A stretch of DNA of 41,823 bases, taken from the NCBI GenBank assembly GCA_964344495.1, contig CAYFNI010000005.1:1-41823 (forward strand), read 5' to 3'. The notes under the pieces were generated by a model. The model made no database searches. It saw only the letters and a program-made list of their open reading frames with translations, and was not told the origin of the DNA. Below are positions 1-9,125 of the stretch, piece by piece; positions within the stretch are counted from its first letter, which is position 1; every line of letters begins with the position of its first letter. The position numbers and the translations under genes were made by a program. This stretch comes from UBA6136 sp964344495 (lineage in GTDB: Bacteria; Pseudomonadota; Gammaproteobacteria; Methylococcales; Methylococcaceae).

Positions 1-7
1 GTTTGGG

Positions 8-1600
8 TTGCCCGATCCGATCGACTTTGCTTTGGGTACGGGCGTTCTGGACCTTGCGTCATTGATGACGTATTTCGAGAACGGAACCGAGGAGGTCGGC
101 AACACGGGTGACGAGGCTGCAAGAGGGCGACCGGCCGATGGCATGCGCTCAGACGGTGCGCGCGCTCCGGGGTGGATGCAGAATACCGGTACTGCTCGGG
201 CGCCAAACCCACTGAATGCCGGGCGGCAGGAAGCCTCATCCTTGCCCACCAGTTCTGACCAGACAGTGCGCAGCAACGTCCTCAAGGAGGATTGGACGCC
301 TTTGGCCACAACGTGGATGGGCCTGTCGGCGGCCGAGTTGGCGAATGTCGCCCTCCCCTACAGCAGCCATTTCACGTTTGATGAACAATCCGGTCGTGTC
401 GTGCACATGCTCGATTTCAGCGGTGCAATCAGTCAACCGCTCGCGGGCGGCGGCATGGACGGGGTGAAGGTTCGCGCGATCAATGGCGAGGCCCCGTTCG
501 AACCGAGCGGGCTGAGTCAGCAGGTGTTCGATCGGGCGGCGGGTGTACAGCTTGACGGCCAGCCTGTGGAGCGGATTCCGCCTGCCAGCGTGCCTGGGTT
601 TGCGGCCGCGCCAGTGGCGACCCCTGTGGTTGACGGAGCCGGGGTGATTCCACCGGTGTCCTTCATTCCGACTGCTCCGATGGCCATGGTGCCCGTCAAG
701 GCGAACGCAGAGCCGAAGGGTTTTGCCTACGCTGCGCCCGTGGCCAGTGGCAATGAAGCCCCACCGGCGGGTTTCCTTGTGGCAGGATCTGATGTCGGTA
801 CTGGGGTGGGTACCAGCTCAGTCGTGGTGTCGGGTATTGGCTCTGCATTTCAGGGACACTCCGGGAGCGACATGCAGGCGTCTGCGTCCACGCAGTCCGG
901 CGCTGCCACAGCTGCTGATGGCGGCCAGTCGCCCCCCGCGACGGCAGGTCTGGTGACTCCCGTCAGAACGGTCTCGTCGAATTTGGCTGGATGGCTGGAT
1001 TTCTCCAGCGGATGGTGGAAGATACCTGCTCACCCGCTGGATGGCGCCTCATCCGGTAGTGGCCAGAGTGGTCAATCCAGCGGTTCCGGTTCCACGGTTG
1101 TGACGGATCCCTCAACCCCGTCGAACCCGCCAGGGTCGGGCGGGATCGGTGGATCGACAGGTTTCGGCCAAAACAACGGAGCCAGCAGCAGTGGCTCATC
1201 CAGTTCAGGTTCTGGGGGTAACCACACACACGGCCTGCTGCCGGGTGATCCTACTTCGGGCGATGGTGGTTCAGCCAGCCCGGGTCAGGGTGCTGGGTCG
1301 GTCGAATCGGGGATCTCCGGCATTGATGCGGCGCCCGTGACGAGCAAGGAATCCTCGGATGGTCTATCACCGGCTCTGCCCGAAAAACCGTCCGCGAACA
1401 CGGATGCCGCGCAGCCGTTCGAGGGTACTGACAAGTCGAAGGCGGTGATGCCCCCGCCGATGCCGGCCCTCTCGGCTGGACAGGGTCAGCATGAACTGAG
1501 CGCGGGCGTCGACGGCGCTCAGGATCAGGGCATGACGGCCATCAAGCTGGTGGGTGTGCCGGATGATGGCCTGAGTGGCCCGTCGCTGGATGGTCTCTAG
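8..1600 (+). CDS. Unrecognised Gly/Ser/Pro-rich protein, possibly 5'-truncated
   Basis: I do not recognise this protein and assign no function. The reading frame is open to the left edge, so the TTG at position 8 may not be the true start and the N-terminus may lie outside the window. Of about 530 visible residues, roughly 90-190 look like an ordinary folded segment with a hydrophobic/aromatic pattern. The rest is low complexity: Ala/Pro/Val-rich from about 190 to 260, then a Gly/Ser linker at about 345-415 (DNA about 1045-1250), then an acidic Ser/Pro-rich tail. I see no signal peptide, lipobox, transmembrane helix or catalytic motif. The composition suggests an extracytoplasmic or scaffold protein, but that is inference. 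Its TAG stop shares the CTAG at 1597-1600 with the stop of convergent lpxK, leaving no intergenic space. Confidence 0.6.
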   Translation: MPDPIDFALGTGVLDLASLMTYFENGTEEVGNTGDEAARGRPADGMRSDGARAPGWMQNTGTARAPNPLNAGRQEASSLPTSSDQTVRSNVLKEDWTPLATTWMGLSAAELANVALPYSSHFTFDEQSGRVVHMLDFSGAISQPLAGGGMDGVKVRAINGEAPFEPSGLSQQVFDRAAGVQLDGQPVERIPPASVPGFAAAPVATPVVDGAGVIPPVSFIPTAPMAMVPVKANAEPKGFAYAAPVASGNEAPPAGFLVAGSDVGTGVGTSSVVVSGIGSAFQGHSGSDMQASASTQSGAATAADGGQSPPATAGLVTPVRTVSSNLAGWLDFSSGWWKIPAHPLDGASSGSGQSGQSSGSGSTVVTDPSTPSNPPGSGGIGGSTGFGQNNGASSSGSSSSGSGGNHTHGLLPGDPTSGDGGSASPGQGAGSVESGISGIDAAPVTSKESSDGLSPALPEKPSANTDAAQPFEGTDKSKAVMPPPMPALSAGQGQHELSAGVDGAQDQGMTAIKLVGVPDDGLSGPSLDGL

Positions 1601-2625
1601 CGCTGGAGGCCGCCGTCGCCGATCGCTGACGGCAGGCGGTCAAGCAGCGCTGACTCGAAACCCTCACTGACGTGGGCGCTGACGGGCACGTACCAGTGAT
1701 GCTCGCGGCCGAACGCCCGACATTTCACGGCGTCTTTCTCGGTCATGATCAGAGGCCGGTCGGCGCTTCCTGACAGGTCCTCCGCCCGGTAGGGGTGATG
1801 ATCCGGGAATGCCCGGGTTTCGCAGATCAGACCCTGTGCCGCCAGATGGCGGAAGAAACGCTCCGGATGACCGATACCGGCCAGAGCCAGCACGGGTTGT
1901 CCCGCGAAGGCGCTCAGGGGTTTTCGCTGGTGCGGATGCGCCAGATTGATAGCCTCGGTTCCTTCCAGCGTCATTCGATGTCCCCCGGCAGGTGCGGTCC
2001 CGGTATGGATGACCAGATCCACGCTGTCCAGACGTTCGACAGGTTCCCGGAGCGGCCCCGCAGGCAGCAGGTGGCCGTTGCCGAAGCGCCGCAGTCCATC
2101 CACCACGGCGATTTCCAGATCGCGTTGCAGCGCATAATGCTGCAAGCCGTCATCCGCAATGATGAGCGTGCAATCGGTGGCATCCAGCAGGGCGCGTCCG
2201 GCCTCGGCGCGGCGCGGAAAGACCGACACCGGACACCCGCTGCGCCGGGCGATCAGGACCGGTTCGTCGCCGGCCAGGCGGGGGTCGGTTTCTCCAGTCA
2301 CTGCGAGCGGGCGCGGTTGTCGTTGTCCGCCATAGCCACGGCTGACAATCCCTGGCCGCCACCCCTGGCGTTGCAGAAAGCGGGCGAGCCAGATGGTCAG
2401 CGGCGTTTTCCCGGTCCCGCCAACGGTCAGGTTGCCGACGACAATGACCGGTACGGGAAGCCGCTCGGACGGTTTTCGTCCGCATCGATAGGCGCTCTGC
2501 CGTGCCAGAACGGCGTGACGAAAGGCCGCTTCCAGCGGCAGCAGCAGCGGATGAGGGTGCTCCCGGCCATACCACAGGTGCTCAGTGAGGTGAGCCAGCC
2601 GGTTGCGGATGCGCCCATCGCTCAT
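1597..2625 (-). CDS. lpxK: Tetraacyldisaccharide 4'-kinase LpxK
   Basis: LpxK uses ATP to phosphorylate the 4' position of tetraacyldisaccharide 1-phosphate, giving lipid IVA at the inner face of the inner membrane (Raetz pathway of lipid A synthesis). The 342 residues match the family (about 330). A P-loop with the sequence GNLTVGGTGKTP lies at about 64-75, preceded by the hydrophobic N-terminal segment that anchors the family to the membrane. A DDGLQH motif follows in the middle of the protein. The ATG overlaps the ampD stop as ATGA (2622-2625), with a GAGGAG-type ribosome site just upstream inside ampD, so translation is probably coupled. It is the last gene of the minus-strand envelope cluster. 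Confidence 0.95.
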   Translation of the reverse strand: MSDGRIRNRLAHLTEHLWYGREHPHPLLLPLEAAFRHAVLARQSAYRCGRKPSERLPVPVIVVGNLTVGGTGKTPLTIWLARFLQRQGWRPGIVSRGYGGQRQPRPLAVTGETDPRLAGDEPVLIARRSGCPVSVFPRRAEAGRALLDATDCTLIIADDGLQHYALQRDLEIAVVDGLRRFGNGHLLPAGPLREPVERLDSVDLVIHTGTAPAGGHRMTLEGTEAINLAHPHQRKPLSAFAGQPVLALAGIGHPERFFRHLAAQGLICETRAFPDHHPYRAEDLSGSADRPLIMTEKDAVKCRAFGREHHWYVPVSAHVSEGFESALLDRLPSAIGDGGLQR

Positions 2626-3212
2626 GGGCGGCTCTCCTCGTCCGATGGCGTGGCCTGAGTCCTTGTCGCCTGAGCGTCGGCGCCTTTCAGTCGGCCCCAG
2701 TCAAATCCTGGGCCAGGGTCGGTCTTGCGGCCGGGCGCGATGTGCTCATGGCCGGTGATGTGTGCGCGGCTGAGGGTCGGGTAGGTCGCCAGCAGGGCGT
2801 CAAGGACGACGTTTAATTGGTGGTACTGGATGTCTTCATAGACCGAGTCGTCGGTTCCCTCAAGCTCGATGCCGATCGAGAAATCATTGCAGACTTCCCG
2901 CCCCTCATAGCACGAGATGCCCGCATGCCAGGCGCGGCGGTCAAACGGAACGTACTGGATGATCTCGCCCGTGCGCCGAATGAGCAGATGCGCGGAAACG
3001 CGCAAATGGGCGATGCCCTCGTAGTAGGGGTGTTCCGCAGGATCAAGGTTATTGGTGAACAGTTGGGTAACACCCTCGGTGCCAAACTGGCCCGGCGGCA
3101 GGCTGATGCAATGCAGCACGATCAGGGTCAGATCGTCAGGCGTTTTCCGTTCGTCGACGTTGGGGCTGGGGATGAAGCGGGCTTCATCGATGAGGTGATC
3201 GATGATCCGCAT
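2622..3212 (-). CDS. ampD: 1,6-anhydro-N-acetylmuramyl-L-alanine amidase AmpD
   Basis: This cytoplasmic zinc amidase cleaves the lactyl-L-Ala bond of 1,6-anhydroMurNAc-peptides during cell-wall recycling; in species with inducible AmpC its loss derepresses the beta-lactamase. The 196 residues show an Amidase_2 fold. Zinc ligands fall at His34, His155 and Asp165, almost exactly the E. coli positions (34, 154, 164). Glu116 and Lys163 match the catalytic Glu/Lys pair, the latter within APGRKTDPGP. There is no signal peptide, which supports the cytoplasmic AmpD rather than a periplasmic paralogue. It lies 10 bases after lspA and overlaps lpxK by four. Together with amgK and murU elsewhere in the window it implies an anabolic muropeptide recycling route. 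Confidence 0.95.
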   Translation of the reverse strand: MRIIDHLIDEARFIPSPNVDERKTPDDLTLIVLHCISLPPGQFGTEGVTQLFTNNLDPAEHPYYEGIAHLRVSAHLLIRRTGEIIQYVPFDRRAWHAGISCYEGREVCNDFSIGIELEGTDDSVYEDIQYHQLNVVLDALLATYPTLSRAHITGHEHIAPGRKTDPGPGFDWGRLKGADAQATRTQATPSDEESRP

Positions 3213-3222
3213 GCCCGGCCCC

Positions 3223-3708
3223 TCAGGCAGGTCGCTGGGGTGCCGACGGGGCCCGGAACGAATCCAGCAGCAACAGGATCACGCCGAGAGTGATGGCGGA
3301 ATCCGCGACATTGAAGGCAGGCCAGTGCCAGTTTCCGTAAAACACATCCAGAAAATCAATCACGTACCCGTACAGTACGCGGTCGATCAGATTGCCCAGC
3401 GCACCGCCGAGCACCAGTGTCCAGGCCACGGCTTCACGTGTCTGTGAACGGTCCAGCGAACGCAGCCAGACGGTGATGAACACGCTGGCAATCAGCGCCA
3501 GGCCGATGAAGAACCAGCGCTGCCAGCCGCCGGCGCCGGAGAGAAAGCTGAAGGCCGCACCCTGATTGCGCATGTAGGTGAGTTGAAAGGAAGGCATCAG
3601 TTCGATCGTCTGATGCAATTGCATCGACGTATCGACCACGTATTTTGTGATCTGGTCGATGACGATGACGACGATGGACAGCCAGAGCCAGCGCAACATG
3701 GGCTTCAC
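3223..3708 (-). CDS. lspA: Lipoprotein signal peptidase II LspA
   Basis: LspA is the inner-membrane aspartyl protease that removes signal peptides from diacylglyceryl-modified prolipoproteins; BamD and MltB in this window are likely substrates. The 161 residues contain four hydrophobic segments. The catalytic aspartates are Asp118 (in GYVIDF) and Asp136 (in AFNVADSA), with the conserved GNLIDR and MRNQGAAF motifs. A GTG at 3708 overlaps the ileS stop as GTGA. An in-frame ATG three codons later (3700) has a GGGTGA stretch upstream and would also fit the family N-terminus, so the exact start is uncertain by three residues. The ileS-lspA linkage is classical for gammaproteobacteria. Confidence 0.95.
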   Translation of the reverse strand: MKPMLRWLWLSIVVIVIDQITKYVVDTSMQLHQTIELMPSFQLTYMRNQGAAFSFLSGAGGWQRWFFIGLALIASVFITVWLRSLDRSQTREAVAWTLVLGGALGNLIDRVLYGYVIDFLDVFYGNWHWPAFNVADSAITLGVILLLLDSFRAPSAPQRPA

Positions 3709-6524
3709 CCGAGGTGACGGACTTCGCCGTCGCCGGCGACGTTATCCACACAACGACCGCAGATGTCGGGATGCTCGGCGTTCTGCCCGACATCCGCCCG
3801 GTGCTGCCAGCAGCGGATGCACTTGGGCTGGGTCGAGGGCATCACGCGGATGCTCAGTCCCTCGATCTCGCCGCCGGCGATCTGGCCGGGTTGGGCGCGC
3901 AGGATGCGGGTATCCGAGTTGATGAAGATGAAGCGTAACTCCGCGCCCAGCGGCGCCAGCCGGTCATAGAGGGCCTCCTCGCAGTGCAGTTCGACCTCGG
4001 CATCCAGCGACGAGCCGATGGCATCGCGGCTGCGCAAGTCTTCCATTGCCTTGCTGATGGCCTCGCGGATGTTCAGGATCAGATCCCAGAAACCGCGGTT
4101 GCAGGTGGCGTCCTCTTGCAGGGGGAACAGGCCCTGGTACCAGGTGTCCAGAAACACCGAATCACCCCGCGTACCCGGCAGGTGTCGCCAGATTTCCTCG
4201 GCGGTGAAGCTGAGAATCGGCGCCAGCCAGCGAACCAGGGCTTCCGCCATATGGTACATCGCCGTCTGTCCCGAACGGCGCGCCAGACTGTCCTCACGGC
4301 AGGTGTACTGGCGGTCCTTGAGCACGTCCAGATAGAAGCTGCCAAGGTCGACGGAGCAGAAGTGATGCACCCGCTGGTAGACCGTGTTGAACTGATAGGT
4401 GTCATAGGCCTCCATCACCTCCTGTTGCAGCAGGAAGGCGCGATCCACCGCCCAGCGGTCCAGTGGCAGCAGGTCTTCTGCCGGCACCAGATGGCGGGTC
4501 GGATCGAACCCGGCCAGGTTGGCCAGCAGATAGCGCGCCGTGTTGCGCAGACGCCGGTAGACGTCGGCGGTGCGCTTGAGAATTTCATCGGAGACGCGCA
4601 TTTCGCCGCGATAATCGGTGGCCGCCACCCACAGGCGCAGCACATCGGCGCCGAGGTTCTGGATGACTTTCTGCGGCGCCACGACATTGCCTTTGGATTT
4701 GGACATCTTCTCGCCCTTGGCATCGACGGTGAAGCCATGGGTCAGCACCTGACGGTAGGGCGCGGAGTGGTTGATGGCGACCGCCGCCAGCAGCGATGAC
4801 TGGAACCAGCCGCGATGTTGGTCGGATCCTTCCAGGTACAGATCAGCCGGGTAGTCGAGTTCAGCGCGCCGGTTGAGGACGCAGAAATGCGTGACGCCCG
4901 AATCGAACCACACATCCAGCGTGTCGGTCAGCTTGCGGTAATGCGCGGCATCGGCTCCCAGTAATTCAGCCGGGTCAAGGTCGAACCAGGCATCAATGCC
5001 GCGTTCCTCGATGCGCAGGGCAACCTGTTCGATCAGTTGCTGCGAGTCGGGGTGGGGTTCATGGGTTTCCTTGTGAATGAACAAGGCAATCGGAACCCCC
5101 CAGGTGCGCTGACGGGAGACGCACCAGTCGGGTCGGTTGCTGACCATGCCCTCGATGCGGGCCTGGCCCCAGTCCGGAATCCAGGCAACCTTGCCGATCT
5201 CGGTCAAGGCCTGCTCGCGCAGGCCGTGCTGGTCCATGGCAATGAACCACTGCGGTGTAGCGCGGAAGATGACCGGTGTCTTGTGCCGCCAGCAGTGCGG
5301 ATAGCTGTGTTCGATCCGGGCTTCGTGGACCAGCGTGCCGTGCTGTTTCAGCACTTCGATCACATGCGGATTGGCGCTCAGCACGTGCTCGCCGGCGAAC
5401 AGCGGGGTGCTGGGCAGGAATTTGCCATCGTCCCCGACCGGGTTTTCGACCGGCAAGTGATAACGCTGGCCGACCACGTAATCTTCCTGACCGTGGCCCG
5501 GCGCGGTGTGGACAGCCCCGGTGCCGGCATCAAGCGTGACGTGATCGCCGACGATGACCGGCACCTCGCGTGCGTAGAACGGGTGCTGCAGGGACAGGCC
5601 TTCCAGCGCGGCGCCGGTGGCGTAGCCGACGACGCGGTAATGCTCAATGCCCCAGCGGCCGAGCGCGTCTTTCAGCAGGGCTTCGGCGACCAGCAGGCGT
5701 TCGCCCTGATCGGGGCATTCGACCAGTGCGTAATCGACCTCCGGGCCGAGCGCGACCGCCTGGTTGGCGGGCAGCGTCCAGGGTGTGGTGGTCCAGATGA
5801 CGATGGAGATCGGGCCGTGGCCGGCATGGCCGGGGACGCTGTGACAGCGCGCCAGCAGGGTCTCTTCGCTGGCGACGCGAAAGCGCACGTCGATGGCCGG
5901 CGAGGTCTTGTTCTCGTATTCGACCTCGGCCTCAGCCAGGGCCGAACCGCAGTCGGTACACCAGTGCACCGGCTTGGCGCCCTTCACCAGATGCCGGTTG
6001 GCGTGGATGCGACCGAGGGCGCGGACGATGTCGGCCTCAAAGCGGAAATCCATGGTCAGATAGGGCGCGTCCCAGTCACCGAACACGCCCAGCCGGATGA
6101 ATTCGGTGCGCTGGGTGTCGACCTGCTTGCCGGCGTATTCCCGGCAGGCCTTGCGGAAGGCGCCGGCGTCCACCTTGACGCCGGCCTTGCCGATTTTCTT
6201 TTCGACCATCAACTCGATGGGCAGACCATGGCAGTCCCAGCCCGGCACGTAAGGCGCATCGAATCCGGACAGGCCTTTGCTCTTGACGATGAAATCCTTG
6301 AGGACTTTATTGACCGCATGGCCGATGTGAATCTCGCCGTTGGCGTAGGGCGGGCCATCGTGGAGGATGAAACGCGGGCTTCCCTTGCGGGCTGCGCGCA
6401 GTTGTCCATACAGGTCTTGCGCTTGCCAGCGCTGCAATTGATCCGGCTCCCGTTGCGGCAGGTTGCCCTTCATGGGGAAGTCGGTGGCAGGGAGATTGAG
6501 CGTGGCTTTGTAGTCGGCGGTCAT
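3705..6524 (-). CDS. ileS: Isoleucyl-tRNA synthetase IleS
   Basis: IleS charges tRNA-Ile and edits misactivated valine in the cytoplasm. At 939 residues it matches the E. coli enzyme (938). The class I signature HIGH is at 66-69 and KMSKS at 606-610. The CP1 editing domain occupies about 190-400. The C-terminal zinc finger uses Cys902, Cys905, Cys922 and Cys925, almost exactly the E. coli spacing, marking the bacterial-type enzyme rather than the mupirocin-resistant eukaryote-like form. The ATG overlaps the ribF stop as ATGA (6521-6524), and its own stop overlaps the lspA GTG. The ribosome site ahead of the ATG is weak, so translational coupling to ribF is likely. Confidence 0.98.
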   Translation of the reverse strand: MTADYKATLNLPATDFPMKGNLPQREPDQLQRWQAQDLYGQLRAARKGSPRFILHDGPPYANGEIHIGHAVNKVLKDFIVKSKGLSGFDAPYVPGWDCHGLPIELMVEKKIGKAGVKVDAGAFRKACREYAGKQVDTQRTEFIRLGVFGDWDAPYLTMDFRFEADIVRALGRIHANRHLVKGAKPVHWCTDCGSALAEAEVEYENKTSPAIDVRFRVASEETLLARCHSVPGHAGHGPISIVIWTTTPWTLPANQAVALGPEVDYALVECPDQGERLLVAEALLKDALGRWGIEHYRVVGYATGAALEGLSLQHPFYAREVPVIVGDHVTLDAGTGAVHTAPGHGQEDYVVGQRYHLPVENPVGDDGKFLPSTPLFAGEHVLSANPHVIEVLKQHGTLVHEARIEHSYPHCWRHKTPVIFRATPQWFIAMDQHGLREQALTEIGKVAWIPDWGQARIEGMVSNRPDWCVSRQRTWGVPIALFIHKETHEPHPDSQQLIEQVALRIEERGIDAWFDLDPAELLGADAAHYRKLTDTLDVWFDSGVTHFCVLNRRAELDYPADLYLEGSDQHRGWFQSSLLAAVAINHSAPYRQVLTHGFTVDAKGEKMSKSKGNVVAPQKVIQNLGADVLRLWVAATDYRGEMRVSDEILKRTADVYRRLRNTARYLLANLAGFDPTRHLVPAEDLLPLDRWAVDRAFLLQQEVMEAYDTYQFNTVYQRVHHFCSVDLGSFYLDVLKDRQYTCREDSLARRSGQTAMYHMAEALVRWLAPILSFTAEEIWRHLPGTRGDSVFLDTWYQGLFPLQEDATCNRGFWDLILNIREAISKAMEDLRSRDAIGSSLDAEVELHCEEALYDRLAPLGAELRFIFINSDTRILRAQPGQIAGGEIEGLSIRVMPSTQPKCIRCWQHRADVGQNAEHPDICGRCVDNVAGDGEVRHLG

Positions 6525-7477
6525 GATTCAGGGCTCGGGTAGTGTGTGTGGCCGGCGAAATAGGCGCGGGCGGCCGTAATATCCTTGTCGATCTGGGCGC
6601 TGAGTTCGGGGAGGCCGCTGAAGCGGCGCTCATCCCGCAATTTGTGGTGAAACTCGACCTCGACACGCCTGCCATACAGATCGCCGCTGAAGTCCAGCAG
6701 GTGGGTTTCCAGCAGCACGGTCTCGTCACCGTTGACGGTAGGGCGTCGGCCGACATTGGCTACGCCCGGCAGAGGGGTCTCGCCCAAGCCCCGCATTGTA
6801 ACGGCAAACACGCCTTGGACTGGAGTGTTTTTGCGCTGCATCAAGAGGTTGGCGGTGGGGAAACCCATGCCCCGCCCGCGCTTCTGGCCATGAATGATGC
6901 GGCCGCAGACTTCGTACGGTTTGCCCAGCAGGCGGGCAGCCCGTTCCAGTTCCCCTGCCAGCAGGGCTTCACGAATCAGGGTGCTGCTGACCCGCTCGCC
7001 ATCAATCAGCACGGAAGGGGTATCGGCCACCGCAAAGCCGTGCTGCCGGCCGGTTGCTTGCAAGAGGCTGAAATCGCCCTGCCGCCGATAGCCAAAGCGG
7101 AAGTCATCCCCGATAACGAGATAGCGTGTGCCCAGCGCCCGAATCAGGATGTCCTCGATGAAACGGCCGGGAGCCAGTTCCGCCAGGGCGCGGTTGAAGC
7201 GCAGAATCAGTGTGTGATCGACCGGCAGTTCCGACAGGCGGTCGACCTTTTCACGTAGCCGCATCAGGCGCGGCGGGGCCTGCAGGGGATCAAAGAATTC
7301 GCGCGGCTGCGGTTCGAACAGCACGACGCAGACCGGCAGACCCAGCCGTTGGCCTTCCGCCGCCAGCCGTTCGATAACCGCGCGATGCCCGAGGTGCACG
7401 CCATCGAAATTGCCGATGGTGGCAACGCAACCGGCGGGCGGCAGGTGGGGTGAGTGCAGGCCCAGGGCGAGTTTCAT
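6521..7477 (-). CDS. ribF: Bifunctional riboflavin kinase / FAD synthetase RibF
   Basis: RibF phosphorylates riboflavin to FMN and adenylylates FMN to FAD. The 318-residue protein has an N-terminal nucleotidyltransferase domain with GNFDGVHLGH at about 22-31, an ISSTLIR-type equivalent reading VSSTLIREAL in the middle, and a C-terminal riboflavin kinase domain with GRGMGFPTANL. Length and domain order are typical. It starts at an ATG 13 bases after the murJ stop and ends in an ATGA overlap with ileS. This conserves the ribF-ileS-lspA order seen in E. coli. No FMN riboswitch is visible ahead of it, since murJ abuts directly. Confidence 0.96.
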   Translation of the reverse strand: MKLALGLHSPHLPPAGCVATIGNFDGVHLGHRAVIERLAAEGQRLGLPVCVVLFEPQPREFFDPLQAPPRLMRLREKVDRLSELPVDHTLILRFNRALAELAPGRFIEDILIRALGTRYLVIGDDFRFGYRRQGDFSLLQATGRQHGFAVADTPSVLIDGERVSSTLIREALLAGELERAARLLGKPYEVCGRIIHGQKRGRGMGFPTANLLMQRKNTPVQGVFAVTMRGLGETPLPGVANVGRRPTVNGDETVLLETHLLDFSGDLYGRRVEVEFHHKLRDERRFSGLPELSAQIDKDITAARAYFAGHTHYPSPES

Positions 7478-7490
7478 GGTCGGGGCCGCG

Positions 7491-9047
7491 TCAGACGGTA
7501 TGCGGCAGCAGGAGGTGGCGCGGACGAAATCCGCTCAACCACAGCGTCAGGCCGTAGCTGACCATGCCCGCGCCGACACACGCGGCCAGCGCCAGAGCCC
7601 GCTGGGTCGCGCTGGCCGCAGGCCAGTCAACGGCGGGTTGCAGCGTTGTCAGCAGCACGCCCATCAGAGTGCAGGCGGTCACCACACGCAGGATGAAGCC
7701 TGCCGCGCCCGGTCGTGGTCGATAGACGCCCAGTCGCACGAGTCGCGCCAGAAGCAGCCCCGCATTGAACAGGCTGGCCAGTGACACCGCCAGCGCCAGC
7801 CCTGCGTGAGCCCAGTCGGTGGGGGCGATGATCTGGGTCAGGACGAGGCTCAGCATCAGGTTGATCAGCACCGCATACAGGCCAAAGCGGGCCGGCGTTT
7901 TCAGGTCCTGACGGGCGCTGAAGCCGGGCACGAGAATGCGGATGCCGAGAAAGCCCATCAGCCCCACGCCATAGGCCATCAGGCTGCGGGCAGCCATATG
8001 CGCATCATGTGCAGTGAACTGGTTATATTCGAACAGGGTAAACATCAGCGGTTCGGCAAGCAGAATGAGTCCGACGGTCGCCGGCAGGCCAGTAACGATC
8101 AGCCAGCGCAAGGCCCAGTCGAGGGCATCGGCAAAGGCGGCAGGCGCCTTGCGCGACTGAATTCGTGACAAATGCGGCAGGATCACCGTTCCCAGGCCCA
8201 CGCCCAAAATACCGACCGGGAATTCTACCAAACGGTCCGAGTAATACAGCCAGGAGATGCTGCCCGTGGTCAGCAGCGAGGCCAGCAGGGTATTGATGAG
8301 CAGATTCAGCTGGCTGACCGAGGCGCCGACGATGGCCGGGCTCATCAGGTGCAAGACGCGACGGACGCCGGCATCACGCAGGTTGACACGGGGCCGGGGC
8401 AACAGGCCCAGGCGGTGCAGGGCGGGCAGTTGGACCGCCAGTTGCAGGATGCCCGCGATCAGGACGCCGAAAGCCAGGGCAGTGATGGGTCTGGCGAGAT
8501 GCGGCGCCAGCCCGAAGCTCGCCGTGATCATGCAGAGGTTGAGCAACACCGGCGTGAAGGCGGCAAGCGCAAAACGGTTCCAGGTGTTCAGAATGCCGCT
8601 GGCCAGTGCCGTCAGGCAGATGAAGAACAAATACGGAAAGGTGATGCGCAGCAGTTCAACGCTGAGTCCATATTGTTCTGGGTCTGCCCGGAACCCCGGG
8701 GCAAACAGCCAGACCAGCAGCGGGGCCGCAATCATGCCTGCCCCGGTCAGCACGCTGAGCAACAGGGCAAAGCTGCCGCCCAGGTGAGCGATGAAATCGC
8801 GCGTGCGGGCGTGCGGCTGGTGTTCGCGATAATCCGCCAGCACCGGAACGAAGGCCTGCGCGAAGGTCCCTTCGGCCAGCAGGCGCCGAAACAGGTTGGG
8901 AATCTTGAGTGCAACAAACAGGGCATCGGTTGCGGCGCTGGCGCCAAAATGCCCTGCAATTACCATGTCGCGGACGAATCCCATGATGCGCGACAGCAGC
9001 GTGAATCCGCTGACGTAACCGGTCGATTGGAGAAGATGCTTGCTCAG
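7491..9047 (-). CDS. murJ: Lipid II flippase MurJ, apparent CTG start
   Basis: MurJ is the MOP-superfamily inner-membrane flippase that moves lipid II to the periplasmic face for wall synthesis. The sequence shows the expected run of hydrophobic helices and the family N-terminal region around GFVRD, TDAFF-like TDALFVALKIPN and EGTFAQAFVP. The first conventional in-frame start (ATG at 8984) removes helix 1. The frame stays open further upstream and encodes LLQSTGYVSGFTLLSRI directly before MGFVRD, which is what MurJ proteins have there. The only plausible initiation codon for that form is CTG at 9047, with GGAA seven bases upstream and a stop codon at 9068-9066. This gives 518 residues against 511 in E. 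coli. The start is inferred; the gene identity is secure. Confidence 0.9.
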   Translation of the reverse strand: MSKHLLQSTGYVSGFTLLSRIMGFVRDMVIAGHFGASAATDALFVALKIPNLFRRLLAEGTFAQAFVPVLADYREHQPHARTRDFIAHLGGSFALLLSVLTGAGMIAAPLLVWLFAPGFRADPEQYGLSVELLRITFPYLFFICLTALASGILNTWNRFALAAFTPVLLNLCMITASFGLAPHLARPITALAFGVLIAGILQLAVQLPALHRLGLLPRPRVNLRDAGVRRVLHLMSPAIVGASVSQLNLLINTLLASLLTTGSISWLYYSDRLVEFPVGILGVGLGTVILPHLSRIQSRKAPAAFADALDWALRWLIVTGLPATVGLILLAEPLMFTLFEYNQFTAHDAHMAARSLMAYGVGLMGFLGIRILVPGFSARQDLKTPARFGLYAVLINLMLSLVLTQIIAPTDWAHAGLALAVSLASLFNAGLLLARLVRLGVYRPRPGAAGFILRVVTACTLMGVLLTTLQPAVDWPAASATQRALALAACVGAGMVSYGLTLWLSGFRPRHLLLPHTV

Positions 9048-9125
9048 GGGCGTGTTCCGGGTCGATCAGGTCGTGAGCCCGAGGGGGCTGCCACGGGTAC
9101 GACAGGCCAGGGTCTGGGTTGGGCT

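Noticed and set aside
1045..1250. Gly/Ser-coding stretch as a DNA tandem repeat array
   Set aside because: The codons vary and no fixed repeat unit recurs; it is protein low complexity rather than a satellite.
5037..6542. 501-residue plus-strand frame opposite ileS
   Set aside because: Shadow of ileS in GC-rich DNA; no recognisable motif or ribosome site, and ileS fully explains the region.
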